Below, piece by piece: positions 7,697-14,995 of a DNA stretch of 23,408 bases (positions within the stretch are counted from its first letter, which is position 1; each line of letters opens with the position of its first letter). Below the pieces are notes generated by a model. The model saw only the letters and a list, made by a program, of their open reading frames with translations, searched no databases and had not been told where the DNA came from. A program made the position numbers and the translations under genes. Origin of the DNA: an uncultured Clostridia bacterium (lineage in GTDB: Bacteria > Bacillota > Clostridia > Christensenellales > Borkfalkiaceae). Location: positions 1 to 23,408 of the forward strand of contig CANROI010000002.1 of NCBI GenBank assembly GCA_947632165.1, in the 5' to 3' direction.

Positions 7697-7734
7697 GGAT
7701 CTCCTCCCGCCCGCCGCATTTTTCGGGCCGCTTT

Positions 7735-7775
7735 TGAAAAGACAAAAAGCGGGCTTGACTTAAGTCCGCTTTTGT
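7735..7775 (-). terminator. Terminator of the yceD-rpmF transcript
   Basis: On the minus strand ACAAAAGCGG pairs with CCGC-TTTTTGT (one bulge) across 7742-7775, and the strand continues as CTTTT. It lies 44 bases beyond the rpmF stop codon. Confidence 0.7.
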
Positions 7776-7792
7776 AAACGAAAACCTGCCGG

Positions 7793-7811
7793 GCTTCCGC
7801 CTTGCGGAAGC
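7793..7811 (-). other. Small hairpin just after rpmF
   Basis: GCTTCCGC and GCGGAAGC form a perfect 8-bp stem with a 3-base loop, starting 8 bases past the rpmF stop. With a weak GGTTTT following on the minus strand it may be a first, leaky terminator ahead of the stronger one at 7735-7775. Confidence 0.5.
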
Positions 7812-7818
7812 ACAGAAC

Positions 7819-8010
7819 TCAATCCTTCTTCTCTTCTTTTTGGACGACAACTTCCTTGCCGTCATAGAAGCCGCAATTCTTGCACACTCTGTGCGGAGCC
7901 TTCAATTCGTGGCAGTGCGGGCACTCGACCAGAGTCGGAGCCGTGGCCTTGAAGTTCGCGAAACGCTTATTCGTTCTGCTCTTCGATTGTTTACTCTTGG
8001 GAACCGCCAT
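7819..8010 (-). CDS. rpmF: 50S ribosomal protein L32
   Basis: A 63-residue protein starting MAVPKSKQSKSRTNKRFANF, the universal L32 opening. It has a four-cysteine zinc ribbon (Cys30, 33, 43, 46), so this is the zinc-binding form rather than the cysteine-free paralogue made under zinc limitation. The lysine-rich tail is normal. It is a structural protein of the large ribosomal subunit. AGAGGTG precedes the ATG by about 7 bases. It lies 21 bases after yceD, the conserved arrangement in Bacillota and Proteobacteria, and shares that gene's promoter. Confidence 0.98.
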   Translation of the reverse strand: MAVPKSKQSKSRTNKRFANFKATAPTLVECPHCHELKAPHRVCKNCGFYDGKEVVVQKEEKKD

Positions 8011-8031
8011 GCTTTTTCACCTCTTTTCGTT

Positions 8032-8454
8032 TTAATCTGCTTTATAGTCGGGCGCCGTGCAGCCGTCGCTGCAGGTGAGCCGCGCGGGCATCGCAAAGAG
8101 CACCGCGTCGCGCAAAAATTCGCCCAGGTCGATGACGCCGTTGGAATAGGAATAGTCCTCTTCCGCGCCCTTGGCGCCGCGCGGGACGAAATACCCTTCC
8201 GCCTCCCCCGTGAAACGGCGCTCCGTCATCTTCAGGCACCGCGAGCACTCCCCCTTCAGCGAGAAGGAGACCGTGCCGCGCACCTCTACGGAGTCGTCCT
8301 CGAGGATCTCGTAGTGGAGCTTTGCCTCTACGGGCGAGGAGAACGCGACGAAGGGGATATCGAGGAGTTCTTCCTCCCCCGCGAACTCGAAAACGAGCTC
8401 TCCCGCGTAGTTTTTTTCCGCGTTGCATCTGCGGACGTCGATTCCGCGCATCAT
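8032..8454 (-). CDS. YceD/DUF177 family protein
   Basis: A 140-residue protein with the DUF177 signature. The mid-protein CSRC motif (GECSRCLKMTERRFTGEAEG) is followed by IDLGEFLRDAVLFAMPARLTCSDGC near the C-terminus. The family is linked to 23S rRNA and L32 accumulation, largely from its constant position upstream of rpmF; its mechanism is not settled. Two ATGs stand in tandem at 8454 and 8451. An in-frame ATG upstream at 8493 would lie inside the promoter, so it is rejected. No ribosome binding site is present, and the -10 element ends only 10 bases before the first ATG, implying a leaderless or very short-leader mRNA. Confidence 0.9.
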   Translation of the reverse strand: MMRGIDVRRCNAEKNYAGELVFEFAGEEELLDIPFVAFSSPVEAKLHYEILEDDSVEVRGTVSFSLKGECSRCLKMTERRFTGEAEGYFVPRGAKGAEEDYSYSNGVIDLGEFLRDAVLFAMPARLTCSDGCTAPDYKAD

Positions 8455-8464
8455 TGACTTAAAA

Positions 8465-8493
8465 AGTATAGTATTTTTCGCAGTCTTTGTCAA
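8465..8493 (-). promoter_or_regulatory. Near-consensus promoter for yceD-rpmF
   Basis: On the minus strand TTGACA (8488-8493), a 17-base spacer and TATACT (8465-8470). The expected start falls within the 10 bases before the ATG at 8454, leaving almost no 5' leader. Confidence 0.8.
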
Positions 8494-8529
8494 TCGGTTT
8501 TGCTTGCTATTTGCAAATTTTCCGAAAAA

Positions 8530-9723
8530 TCAAAGCAGTGCCGCCGTTTCCCGTGCAATCACGAGCTCTTCGTTCGTGGGGATCACCAAGATCTTCACGC
8601 GGGAATCCGCCGCGGAGATCTCATGGATCGCGCCGTCGTTCTTGAAATCGTTCTTCTTTTCGTCGAGCACGATGCCGAACGCCCCGAGGTCGGAGAGGAT
8701 ATCCTTGCGGACGGTGGGCGTATTTTCCCCGACGCCCGCCGTAAAGACGATGCAGTCGAGCCCGCCGAGCGCCGCCATGTAGGCACCGATATACTTCTTG
8801 CAGGAATATCCGAACATCTTGAGCGCAAGAATGGCGCGCGGATCGCCCGCCTCCTCCGCCGCGCAGAGATCGCGGAAGTCGGAGGAAATGCCCGAGACGC
8901 CGAGCATGCCGCATTTCTTGTTGAGGTAGGTGAGCCCCTCTTCCATCGTCATGCCCTTCTTGCGACACAAAAACTCCGCCGCCGCGTAGTCGATGTCGCC
9001 GCTGCGGGTGCCCATGGGCACGCCCGCGAGGGGCGTGAAACCCATCGAAGTATCGATGCACTTGCCCCCCTTCACGGCGGAGATCGAAGAGCCGTTCCCG
9101 AGATGGCAGGTGATGATCTTCAGCTCCTCGGGCTTCTTGCCGAGATAGTTCGCGGCCTCGCCCGAGACGTACTTGTGAGAAGTGCCGTGCGCGCCGTACT
9201 TTCTCACCTTATACTGCTTGTAGTCCTCATAGTCGATCGCATACAGGTAAGCGTATTCGGGCATCGTGGCGTGGAAGGTGGTATCGAACACGAGCGCCAT
9301 GCTCTTGCCGGGCATGACGGCGCGGCAGGCGTTGACGCCGAGGATTGCCGCCGGGTTGTGCAGCGGGGCAAGCTCCTTGATGACCTCCATCGTCTCCATC
9401 ACCTCGTCGGTGACGAGCGTCGTCTTGGTGAACGCCTCGCCCGAGGCGACCACGCGGTGGCCGACCGCGTCGATCTCGTCCATGCACTTGATGACGCCCG
9501 CCTTCTCATCCACGAGTTCTTTGAGGACGAGCGCGATCGCTTCGGTGTGGTTGGGCAGCTCCTGCTCGATGACGTAGGTCTCGCCGTGCGCCTTGTGGGT
9601 GAGCTTGCCGCCGGGGATCCCGATGCGCTCGCATGTCCCCTTGGCGACGACGCGCTCCGTCTCCATGTCGATGAGTTGATATTTGAGGGAGGAACTCCCC
9701 GCGTTGATGACAAGAATCTTCAT
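8530..9723 (-). CDS. ackA: Acetate kinase
   Basis: A 397-residue cytosolic enzyme, the normal length. It converts acetyl phosphate plus ADP to acetate plus ATP, or the reverse. Family landmarks are all present: INAGSSSLKYQ at the N-terminus (Asn7), Arg90 in VGHRVV, His122, the catalytic Asp147 in VFDTTFH, GAHGTSHKYV around His179, the phosphate-binding CHLGNGSSISA, and FTAGVGENTP near the C-terminus. AAGGAG lies 5 bases before the ATG and overlaps the stop region of pta, which is 9 bases upstream. With pta it makes the substrate-level phosphorylation route to acetate, consistent with a fermenting anaerobe. No clear terminator separates it from the yceD promoter downstream. Confidence 0.98.
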   Translation of the reverse strand: MKILVINAGSSSLKYQLIDMETERVVAKGTCERIGIPGGKLTHKAHGETYVIEQELPNHTEAIALVLKELVDEKAGVIKCMDEIDAVGHRVVASGEAFTKTTLVTDEVMETMEVIKELAPLHNPAAILGVNACRAVMPGKSMALVFDTTFHATMPEYAYLYAIDYEDYKQYKVRKYGAHGTSHKYVSGEAANYLGKKPEELKIITCHLGNGSSISAVKGGKCIDTSMGFTPLAGVPMGTRSGDIDYAAAEFLCRKKGMTMEEGLTYLNKKCGMLGVSGISSDFRDLCAAEEAGDPRAILALKMFGYSCKKYIGAYMAALGGLDCIVFTAGVGENTPTVRKDILSDLGAFGIVLDEKKNDFKNDGAIHEISAADSRVKILVIPTNEELVIARETAALL

Positions 9724-9732
9724 GTTCGCTCC

Positions 9733-10776
9733 TTATCTCGTCTGAAGGGCGGTGATCGCCACCGCACAGACGATGTCCGCCGCCTTGCAGCCGCGGGAGA
9801 GGTCGTTGAGGGGCTTTGCAAAGCCCTGGCAGATGGGGCCGATCGCCTGGAAGCCGCCGAGGCGCTCCGCGATCTTATAGCCGATGTTGCCCGCCTGCAG
9901 GTCGGGGAAGATGAAGACGTTCGCATGGCCCGCGACCTCGCTGTCCGGCGCCTTTAGCTTGGCGACCTCGGGCGCGATGGCGGCGTCGAATTGGAGCTCG
10001 CCCTCGATCTTGAGCTCGGGCGCCTTCTCCTTGGCGATGCGGGTCGCCTCCTGCACGAGCGTGACGAGGTCGTGCTTGGCGCTGCCCTTCGTCGAGAAGG
10101 AGAGCATGGCGACGCGCGGCTCGAGGCCCGCGATCTCCTTGGCGCTCTTTGCGGTCGCGATCGCGCAGTCCGCCAGCCCCTCCGCCGTATAGGTGGGGTT
10201 GAGGCCGCAGTCCGCAAAGACGATCTTCCCGTCCGGGACATAGCGGTTGCCCGTGATCGGCGCGACTATCAGGTTGAAGCTCGAAACGGCGGTGACGCCG
10301 GGCGCCGTCTTGATGATCTGAAGTCCGGGGCGCAGAGTGTTGGCGGTCGAATGGCAGGCGCCCGAGACGAGCCCGTCCACGTCGCCCGACTTGAGCATGA
10401 GCGCGCCGAAGAAGGTCGCGTCCTTGGCCTGTTCCTTGGCCTGTTCCTCGGTCATTCCCTTCGCCTTTCTGAGCTCATACAGCAACGCGGCATATTCGCC
10501 GAGCTTGGGCGACGTCGCGGGATCGATGATCTCCACGCCCGTCAAGTCGATATCGGTATTGGCATACCGGATCTGCTCCGCATTGCCGAGAAGGACGATG
10601 CGCGCGATCTTCTCCTGAACGCAGATGGCGGCCGCCTCGACGACCCGCCTGTCTTCGCCCTCGCAAAGCACGATCTTCTTGTCGAGCTCGGAGGCCTTTT
10701 TCTTGATCTCCTCTACGATGGTACCGCTCTCGGTCAGCTTTCTGCCGAGTTCCTTGACTTTGTCCATAAATGCCAT
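9733..10776 (-). CDS. pta: Phosphate acetyltransferase
   Basis: A 347-residue short-form Pta, without the extra N-terminal domains of the long form. It interconverts acetyl-CoA plus phosphate and acetyl phosphate plus CoA. Typical segments are KKIVLCEGEDRRVVEAA near the N-terminus, the family hallmark SGACHSTANTLRPGLQ, and FIFPDLQAGNIGYKIAERLG near the C-terminus. The start at 10776 is preferred over an ATG 18 bases earlier because GGAG lies about 8 bases before it. It is first in the pta-ackA operon and has a strong promoter that interlocks with that of divergent tmcAL. Confidence 0.97.
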   Translation of the reverse strand: MAFMDKVKELGRKLTESGTIVEEIKKKASELDKKIVLCEGEDRRVVEAAAICVQEKIARIVLLGNAEQIRYANTDIDLTGVEIIDPATSPKLGEYAALLYELRKAKGMTEEQAKEQAKDATFFGALMLKSGDVDGLVSGACHSTANTLRPGLQIIKTAPGVTAVSSFNLIVAPITGNRYVPDGKIVFADCGLNPTYTAEGLADCAIATAKSAKEIAGLEPRVAMLSFSTKGSAKHDLVTLVQEATRIAKEKAPELKIEGELQFDAAIAPEVAKLKAPDSEVAGHANVFIFPDLQAGNIGYKIAERLGGFQAIGPICQGFAKPLNDLSRGCKAADIVCAVAITALQTR

Positions 10777-10798
10777 AAGAAATTCTCCGTACAAATCC

Positions 10799-10827
10799 TT
10801 TATTTTTCCCGCCCTTTCGTGTATAAT
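10799..10827 (+). promoter_or_regulatory. Promoter for tmcAL
   Basis: A consensus -10 TATAAT (10822-10827) with a weak -35 TTTATT (10799-10804) at 17-base spacing. Transcription is expected from about 10834, so the RNA would begin with the palindromic segment at 10836-10849. Confidence 0.6.
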
Positions 10828-10862
10828 GAAGGTCAGGGAAATCTTTCCCGATCATTATACAC
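10819..10862. promoter_or_regulatory. Large inverted repeat spanning both -10 elements, with an inner palindrome
   Basis: GTGTATAATGA (10819-10829) and TCATTATACAC (10852-10862) are perfect reverse complements and carry the opposing -10 boxes. Between them GGGAAA-TC-TTTCCC (10836-10849) is a near-palindrome placed close to both predicted start sites. It could be a repressor operator or simply symmetric promoter sequence. Confidence 0.55.
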
Positions 10863-10882
10863 CATTTGGGAAAAATTGTAAA
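10854..10882 (-). promoter_or_regulatory. Promoter for pta-ackA
   Basis: On the minus strand TTTACA (10877-10882), a 17-base spacer and TATAAT (10854-10859). The predicted start near 10847 gives a leader of about 70 bases before the pta ATG. Confidence 0.75.
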
Positions 10883-10900
10883 GAACAAGCGGAGAAAAAC

Positions 10901-12085
10901 ATGAAAATTTGTGCAGTTATTTGCGAATATAATCCCTTCCACAACGGGCACGCCTATCAGTTGGGCGAGATCCGCAAGGCGAGCGGATGCGAGAAGATCC
11001 TCTGCCTCATGAGCGGCAATTTCACCCAGCGGGGGGATATCGCCGTGCTCGATAAGTTCACGCGCGCCCGCCATGCGGTGGAGAACGGCGCCGACATCGT
11101 GCTCGAGCTGCCCGCCGCCTTCGCCGTGGCGCCCGCGGAGCTGTTCGCCTGCGGCGCGGTGCATCTTTTGGGCGCCATCCCCGATGTGAAGGTCCTCGCG
11201 TTCGGCTGCGAGAGCGGCACAAAGGAGGACTTCCTCCGCGCGGCGCGCGCCACGCTCTCCGAGGACAAGCAGTTCAAGAACCTGCTCAAGGACAACATGA
11301 AAGACGGGACCTCCTATGTGAAAGCGCGGACGGACGCCGTGCTCGCGCTCAACGGCGACGTCGACGAGGCCATGCTCACCGCACCCAACAACATTTTGGG
11401 CGTGGAATACTGCCGCGCCCTGCTGCAGCAGAAATGCGCGATCGAACCCCTCCCCATTCCGCGCGTCGGGGGCGGATATGCCGACGTCTCCCTCTTCAAA
11501 AACTTCTCTTCGGCGTCGGCGCTCCGCGCGGCGCTCGCAGCGGGCGGGAAGAAGGAACTGAAGGCGATCAAAAACAATGTGCCCGCGGGCGTGTTCGCCG
11601 ATCTGAAGACGGCGGGCGGGAACGCCTACCGGCAGGCGGCGGTCTGCGCCCTCCTCTCCAAGCCGGCGGAGGAGGTGACCAAGGCACCCGACTGCTCCGA
11701 GGGGCTCGAAAACAGGCTGCGCGCCATGGCAAAGAGCAACCCCCTCTACGACGATCTCCTCTCGAAAGTCGTCTCGAAGCGCTATACCCTCTCGCGGCTC
11801 AAGCGCATTTTGGCGCAGAACTTTTTGGGGATCGCCCGCAGGGATGCGCGCGCCTATCTCGACGCGCCCCTCTACTTCAAGGTGCTCGCCGTGAAGCGCA
11901 CCGACAACGCCGCGCTCCTCGGCGCGCTCGCGCGGGGAAGTTTCCCCGTGCTCGCCCGCAAGAGCGACACGGGCGTGCTGAAGCGGGAGGCGCTCTCCTG
12001 CTATGAGACGGACGGGCGGGCGACGGAACTCTATAACGCCCTGACGGGCGTCTTTACCAACCAGAGCGAGACGCTGTTTGTCTGA
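10901..12085 (+). CDS. tmcAL: tRNA(Met) cytidine acetate ligase
   Basis: A 394-residue protein of the TmcAL (YlbM) family. It uses acetate and ATP to make N4-acetylcytidine at the wobble position of elongator tRNA(Met). The nucleotidyl-transferase HxGH-type motif is clear at the N-terminus (EYNPFHNGHAYQL), followed by LMSGNFTQRGD and DKFTRARHAVENGADIVLELP, which are diagnostic of the family. GGAG sits 6 bases before the ATG. It is divergent from pta-ackA, the acetate-producing pathway. Its use of acetate as substrate makes shared control attractive, but that is inference. A long perfect hairpin follows the gene. Confidence 0.94.
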   Translation: MKICAVICEYNPFHNGHAYQLGEIRKASGCEKILCLMSGNFTQRGDIAVLDKFTRARHAVENGADIVLELPAAFAVAPAELFACGAVHLLGAIPDVKVLAFGCESGTKEDFLRAARATLSEDKQFKNLLKDNMKDGTSYVKARTDAVLALNGDVDEAMLTAPNNILGVEYCRALLQQKCAIEPLPIPRVGGGYADVSLFKNFSSASALRAALAAGGKKELKAIKNNVPAGVFADLKTAGGNAYRQAAVCALLSKPAEEVTKAPDCSEGLENRLRAMAKSNPLYDDLLSKVVSKRYTLSRLKRILAQNFLGIARRDARAYLDAPLYFKVLAVKRTDNAALLGALARGSFPVLARKSDTGVLKREALSCYETDGRATELYNALTGVFTNQSETLFV

Positions 12086-12108
12086 CCGCAAGGCCGGACT
12101 TTATGACA

Positions 12109-12147
12109 ACAAGCAAGCCCTCCCCCAACCGGGGAGGGCTTGCTTGT
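12109..12147. terminator. 17-bp perfect hairpin between convergent genes
   Basis: A perfect 17-bp stem (12109-12125 with 12131-12147) and a CAACC loop lie after tmcAL and face the convergent COG2509 gene. No T tract follows on either strand. The AT-rich stretch 12148-12258 beyond it contains nothing I can support. Confidence 0.6.
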
Positions 12148-12258
12148 GAGAGAATATGAAAAAATATGGAGTATATTTAAGTTTTTCCCTATTATAAGCC
12201 CCATATGTGACAGTAGTGTGAAAACGAGATAAAAACGGCGAAAAATTTGCTCAAATGC

Positions 12259-13779
12259 TCATTCTTTTATGTACTTCCGTGAAATCGCCGCCGCGACGCG
12301 CAGGCCGTCCGCCGCCGCAGAGGTGATGCCGCCCGCATAGCCGCAGCCCTCGCCGCAGGGATAGACCCCCGCCTTCCCCACCGCCTGCAGATCGTCGCCG
12401 CGCAGAACGCGCAGGGGCGAACTCGTGCGCGATTCGACGCCCGTGAGCACGCTCTCAGGCGCGGCGAACCCGTGCAGTTTGTTCCCGAGATCGAGGAGCG
12501 CAGACTGCATTGCCGCGACCAGTTCGGGCGGGAAGATCGCCTGCATGGGGGCGAACGAGGTGCCGCGGGCATAGGTCGGCAGCACGCCCTCGAAACGGGA
12601 GCTCTCCCTGCCTTCGAGGAAATCCCCCGTCAGCTGCACGGGCGCGCGGTAATCTCCGCCGCCCGCTTCGAACGCCGCGCGCTCCAATTTGCGCTGGAAG
12701 GCGACGCCCGCAAGCGGATGTTCGCCGCCGAAGTCCTGCCGCCGCACCTGCACGACGAGGGCGGAATTGGCGTTCTGCCCGTCGCGGGCAAAGTTGCTCA
12801 TGCCGTTCGTCACGACGCCGCCCGCTTCGGAGGCAGAGGGAATGACAACTCCCCCGGGACACATGCAGAACGTGAACGCCGCCCGCTCCTGCGCGTGCGA
12901 GACGAGCCGATAGTCCGCGGCGGGGAGCTCGCGGAACCGTTCGCCGTACTGCGCGCGCCCGATCTCCTCCTGCAGATGCTCGATGCGCACCCCGACGGCG
13001 AACTCCTTCTGCTCCATCGAAAATCCGCGGGAGAAGAGCATCTCGAAGGTATCCCGCGCGCTGTGCCCCACGGCGAGCACCAGATGATCGCACTCCGTGC
13101 GCTCCCCGTTGAGCCAAACGGCGACCGGTTTCCCCTCTTTGACCTCCACGTCGTCGAGCACGGTCGAAAAGCGGATCTCTCCCCCGTTTGCAAGGATGTA
13201 GCCGCGCATGGCGGCAATGATGCGCCTTAAGTTGTCGCTGCCGATGTGCGGCTTGCCGAGGTAGCCGATCTCCTCGGGAGCGCCGAACTCGAGAAAGAGG
13301 TCGAGTACCTCGCGGTTGAGCGGGCTGTTCGTCTGCGTGTTGAGCTTTCCGTCGGAGAATGTCCCCGCGCCGCCCTCGCCGAACTGCACGTTGCTCTTCG
13401 GGTCGAGCACACCCGTTCTGAAAAACGCTTCGATGTCTGCGGCGCGCTCCTCCACCCGCTTCCCCCGCTCGACGATCAGCGGGCGGATGCCGTGGCGGAG
13501 CAGACGGATGGCGCAGAACAGCCCCGCGGGCCCCGCGCCCGCGATGATGACCCTCGGCGAGGGACCTGCGATCTTCGGATAGACGCGCGGCGGTTCCTTC
13601 CGCGCCCGCCTGTCGCATTCGACGGTATAGACCCAGCGGATATCCCGCTTGTCGCGGGCGTCCAGCGATTTTTTCAGAATTTTGAAATAAAGGCAGGGCC
13701 CGCGGAGCTTTTTCTCGCAGATGCGGACGAGCTCGCGCTCCGGCTGCCCGAGACGGAGGGAAATTCCCGTCAGAAGCAT
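12259..13779 (-). CDS. FAD-dependent dehydrogenase, COG2509 family
   Basis: A 506-residue flavoprotein; the start at 13779 is chosen because GGAGGG lies about 10 bases upstream. An N-terminal region of about 75 residues (LLTGISLRLGQPERELVRIC) is typical of the family. It precedes the FAD-binding Rossmann motif VIIAGAGPAGLFCAIRLLRHG with its acidic strand end LIVERG, then NVQFGEGGAGTFSDGKLNT, a strongly conserved family block. The C-terminal GVYPCGEGCGYAGGITSAAADG is the second FAD contact. The reaction is unknown for this family. Its ATG overlaps the stop codon of the upstream flavoprotein (10-base overlap), so the two are probably translated together. Confidence 0.88.
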   Translation of the reverse strand: MLLTGISLRLGQPERELVRICEKKLRGPCLYFKILKKSLDARDKRDIRWVYTVECDRRARKEPPRVYPKIAGPSPRVIIAGAGPAGLFCAIRLLRHGIRPLIVERGKRVEERAADIEAFFRTGVLDPKSNVQFGEGGAGTFSDGKLNTQTNSPLNREVLDLFLEFGAPEEIGYLGKPHIGSDNLRRIIAAMRGYILANGGEIRFSTVLDDVEVKEGKPVAVWLNGERTECDHLVLAVGHSARDTFEMLFSRGFSMEQKEFAVGVRIEHLQEEIGRAQYGERFRELPAADYRLVSHAQERAAFTFCMCPGGVVIPSASEAGGVVTNGMSNFARDGQNANSALVVQVRRQDFGGEHPLAGVAFQRKLERAAFEAGGGDYRAPVQLTGDFLEGRESSRFEGVLPTYARGTSFAPMQAIFPPELVAAMQSALLDLGNKLHGFAAPESVLTGVESRTSSPLRVLRGDDLQAVGKAGVYPCGEGCGYAGGITSAAADGLRVAAAISRKYIKE

Positions 13780-14900
13780 TGTTCCACCCCCTCCGCGGCG
13801 AGGTGGGCGGAAGTGAACGCCCACTGCAGATTGTATCCGCCGCATTCGCCGTCTGTATTGAGGATCTCCCCCGTGAAGAAGAGCCCCCTCTGCAGCCGGC
13901 TCATAAGCGATTCGTCGGTCTCGGCAAGCGGAATGCCGCCCCGCGTGACTTGCGCATAGCGATAGCCGAGCGTGCCCGTCACCCCGACCGGAAACCGTTT
14001 GAGGAGGGAAGCGAGCTGCCCGCGCGGCGCCTTCTTTTCGAGCGCGCGCGCAAGACCGTTGTTGACGATGCAGAGAAGGGTCCCCTTCCCGAGCGCCTCT
14101 TTGAGCCGCTCCGCGCGCACGTCGGGGAGGAGATCGATCTCGATCAGATCCCCCGCCTGCGCATAGGAGGAAGCCCGGAAGACGGCGTCGCCCGAGAGGC
14201 CGCTCTCGGTAAAGAGGACGTCTCCCCTGCCCTCGAAGAGGAGCTTTCCCTGCCGCAGGACCCTGAGCCCCGCATCCACGCGGATCCCCTTGAGCCCGCG
14301 CACGGCGGAGGGATCGCAGCGGAGCTGCACGAGCGCCGGACGGCAGGGCGTGATCGTATGCCCGAATCCGCGCGCCAGCTCATAGGCGGAGCCGTCGGTG
14401 CCGAAGTTGGGGGCCGCCATCCCGCCTGCCGCCAGAACGACGGCGTCGGCGGTGCATCTCTCCCCTCCCGCAAGAAGGGAAAATCCGTTCGGGCCATGGG
14501 AGAGTTCCGTGACCGCCGCGCCGAGGCGCACTTCGACGCCGAGGCGCAGAAGTTCCCTGCGGAAGAGATCGGTGACGGCGGAGGCCTGCCGCCCAGCAGG
14601 GTAGACCCTGCCGCGCGCATCGGGCAGGAAGATGCCCCCCATCGACTCGAGAAAGCGCACCGTCTCTTCGCAGCCGAAACGGCCGAGCGCACGGGCGACC
14701 TTTTCGGGATCATCCGAAAAATAGTGTTCCGCTCCCATATGCACATTTGTGACGTTCCCCTGCCCGTTTCCCGTTGCGGACAGCTTGCGGCCGAGCCGCT
14801 CCCCCCGCTCGAGAACGGTCACGGAATGCCCCTTCCGCGCCAAAAAGACGGCGCACGCCATGCCGGAGGCTCCCCCTCCGATAATGATCGTATGTCTCAT
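13770..14900 (-). CDS. NAD(P)/FAD-dependent oxidoreductase, BaiN/HI0933 (YhiN) family
   Basis: A 376-residue flavoprotein, slightly shorter than many relatives. It begins with the dinucleotide motif TIIIGGGASGMACAVFLARKG and acidic residue VLERGERLGRKL, then the family signature SATGNGQGNVTN. AVVLAAGGMAAPNFGTDGSA and the C-terminal GLFFTGEILNTDGECGGYNLQWA are also diagnostic. BaiN itself was described as a bile-acid 3-dehydro flavoprotein in gut clostridia, but most members have no known substrate, so I do not assign one. Its -10 box ends 6 bases from the ATG, implying a leaderless mRNA; the AAGG at 2 bases from the ATG is too close to act as a ribosome binding site. It is followed by the overlapping COG2509 gene. 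Confidence 0.88.
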   Translation of the reverse strand: MRHTIIIGGGASGMACAVFLARKGHSVTVLERGERLGRKLSATGNGQGNVTNVHMGAEHYFSDDPEKVARALGRFGCEETVRFLESMGGIFLPDARGRVYPAGRQASAVTDLFRRELLRLGVEVRLGAAVTELSHGPNGFSLLAGGERCTADAVVLAAGGMAAPNFGTDGSAYELARGFGHTITPCRPALVQLRCDPSAVRGLKGIRVDAGLRVLRQGKLLFEGRGDVLFTESGLSGDAVFRASSYAQAGDLIEIDLLPDVRAERLKEALGKGTLLCIVNNGLARALEKKAPRGQLASLLKRFPVGVTGTLGYRYAQVTRGGIPLAETDESLMSRLQRGLFFTGEILNTDGECGGYNLQWAFTSAHLAAEGVEQCF

Positions 14901-14906
14901 ATCCTT

Positions 14907-14935
14907 ATCATAACTCCTACAAAATTATTTGTCAA
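14907..14935 (-). promoter_or_regulatory. Promoter for the two-flavoprotein operon, leaderless geometry
   Basis: On the minus strand TTGACA (14930-14935), a 17-base spacer and TATGAT (14907-14912). Only 6 bases separate the -10 from the ATG at 14900, so the expected start is the A of the start codon. Its -35 is separated by 4 bases from the -35 of the divergent promoter. Confidence 0.7.
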
Positions 14936-14939
14936 TGGA

Positions 14940-14968
14940 TTGACAGACGGCGCATCCTGTGTTATAAT
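14940..14968 (+). promoter_or_regulatory. Perfect-consensus promoter for the DUF1508-domain gene
   Basis: TTGACA (14940-14945), exactly 17 bases, TATAAT (14963-14968). This matches the housekeeping consensus at all 12 positions. A leader of about 20 bases leads to AAAGGAG and the ATG at 14996. Confidence 0.85.
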
Positions 14969-14995
14969 AAAATTAGTTGAAAAGGAGAAACGCCC

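Noticed and set aside
12148..12258. Possible promoter or small gene in the AT-rich gap between tmcAL and the COG2509 gene
   Set aside because: A TATAAT is present on the minus strand, but the nearest -35-like sequence is at poor spacing and it would read into tmcAL antisense; no start codon with a ribosome binding site is seen.
14930..14945. TGTCAAT-GG-ATTGACA as a dedicated operator
   Set aside because: The palindrome is fully explained by two back-to-back -35 boxes, so a separate repressor site is not needed to account for it.
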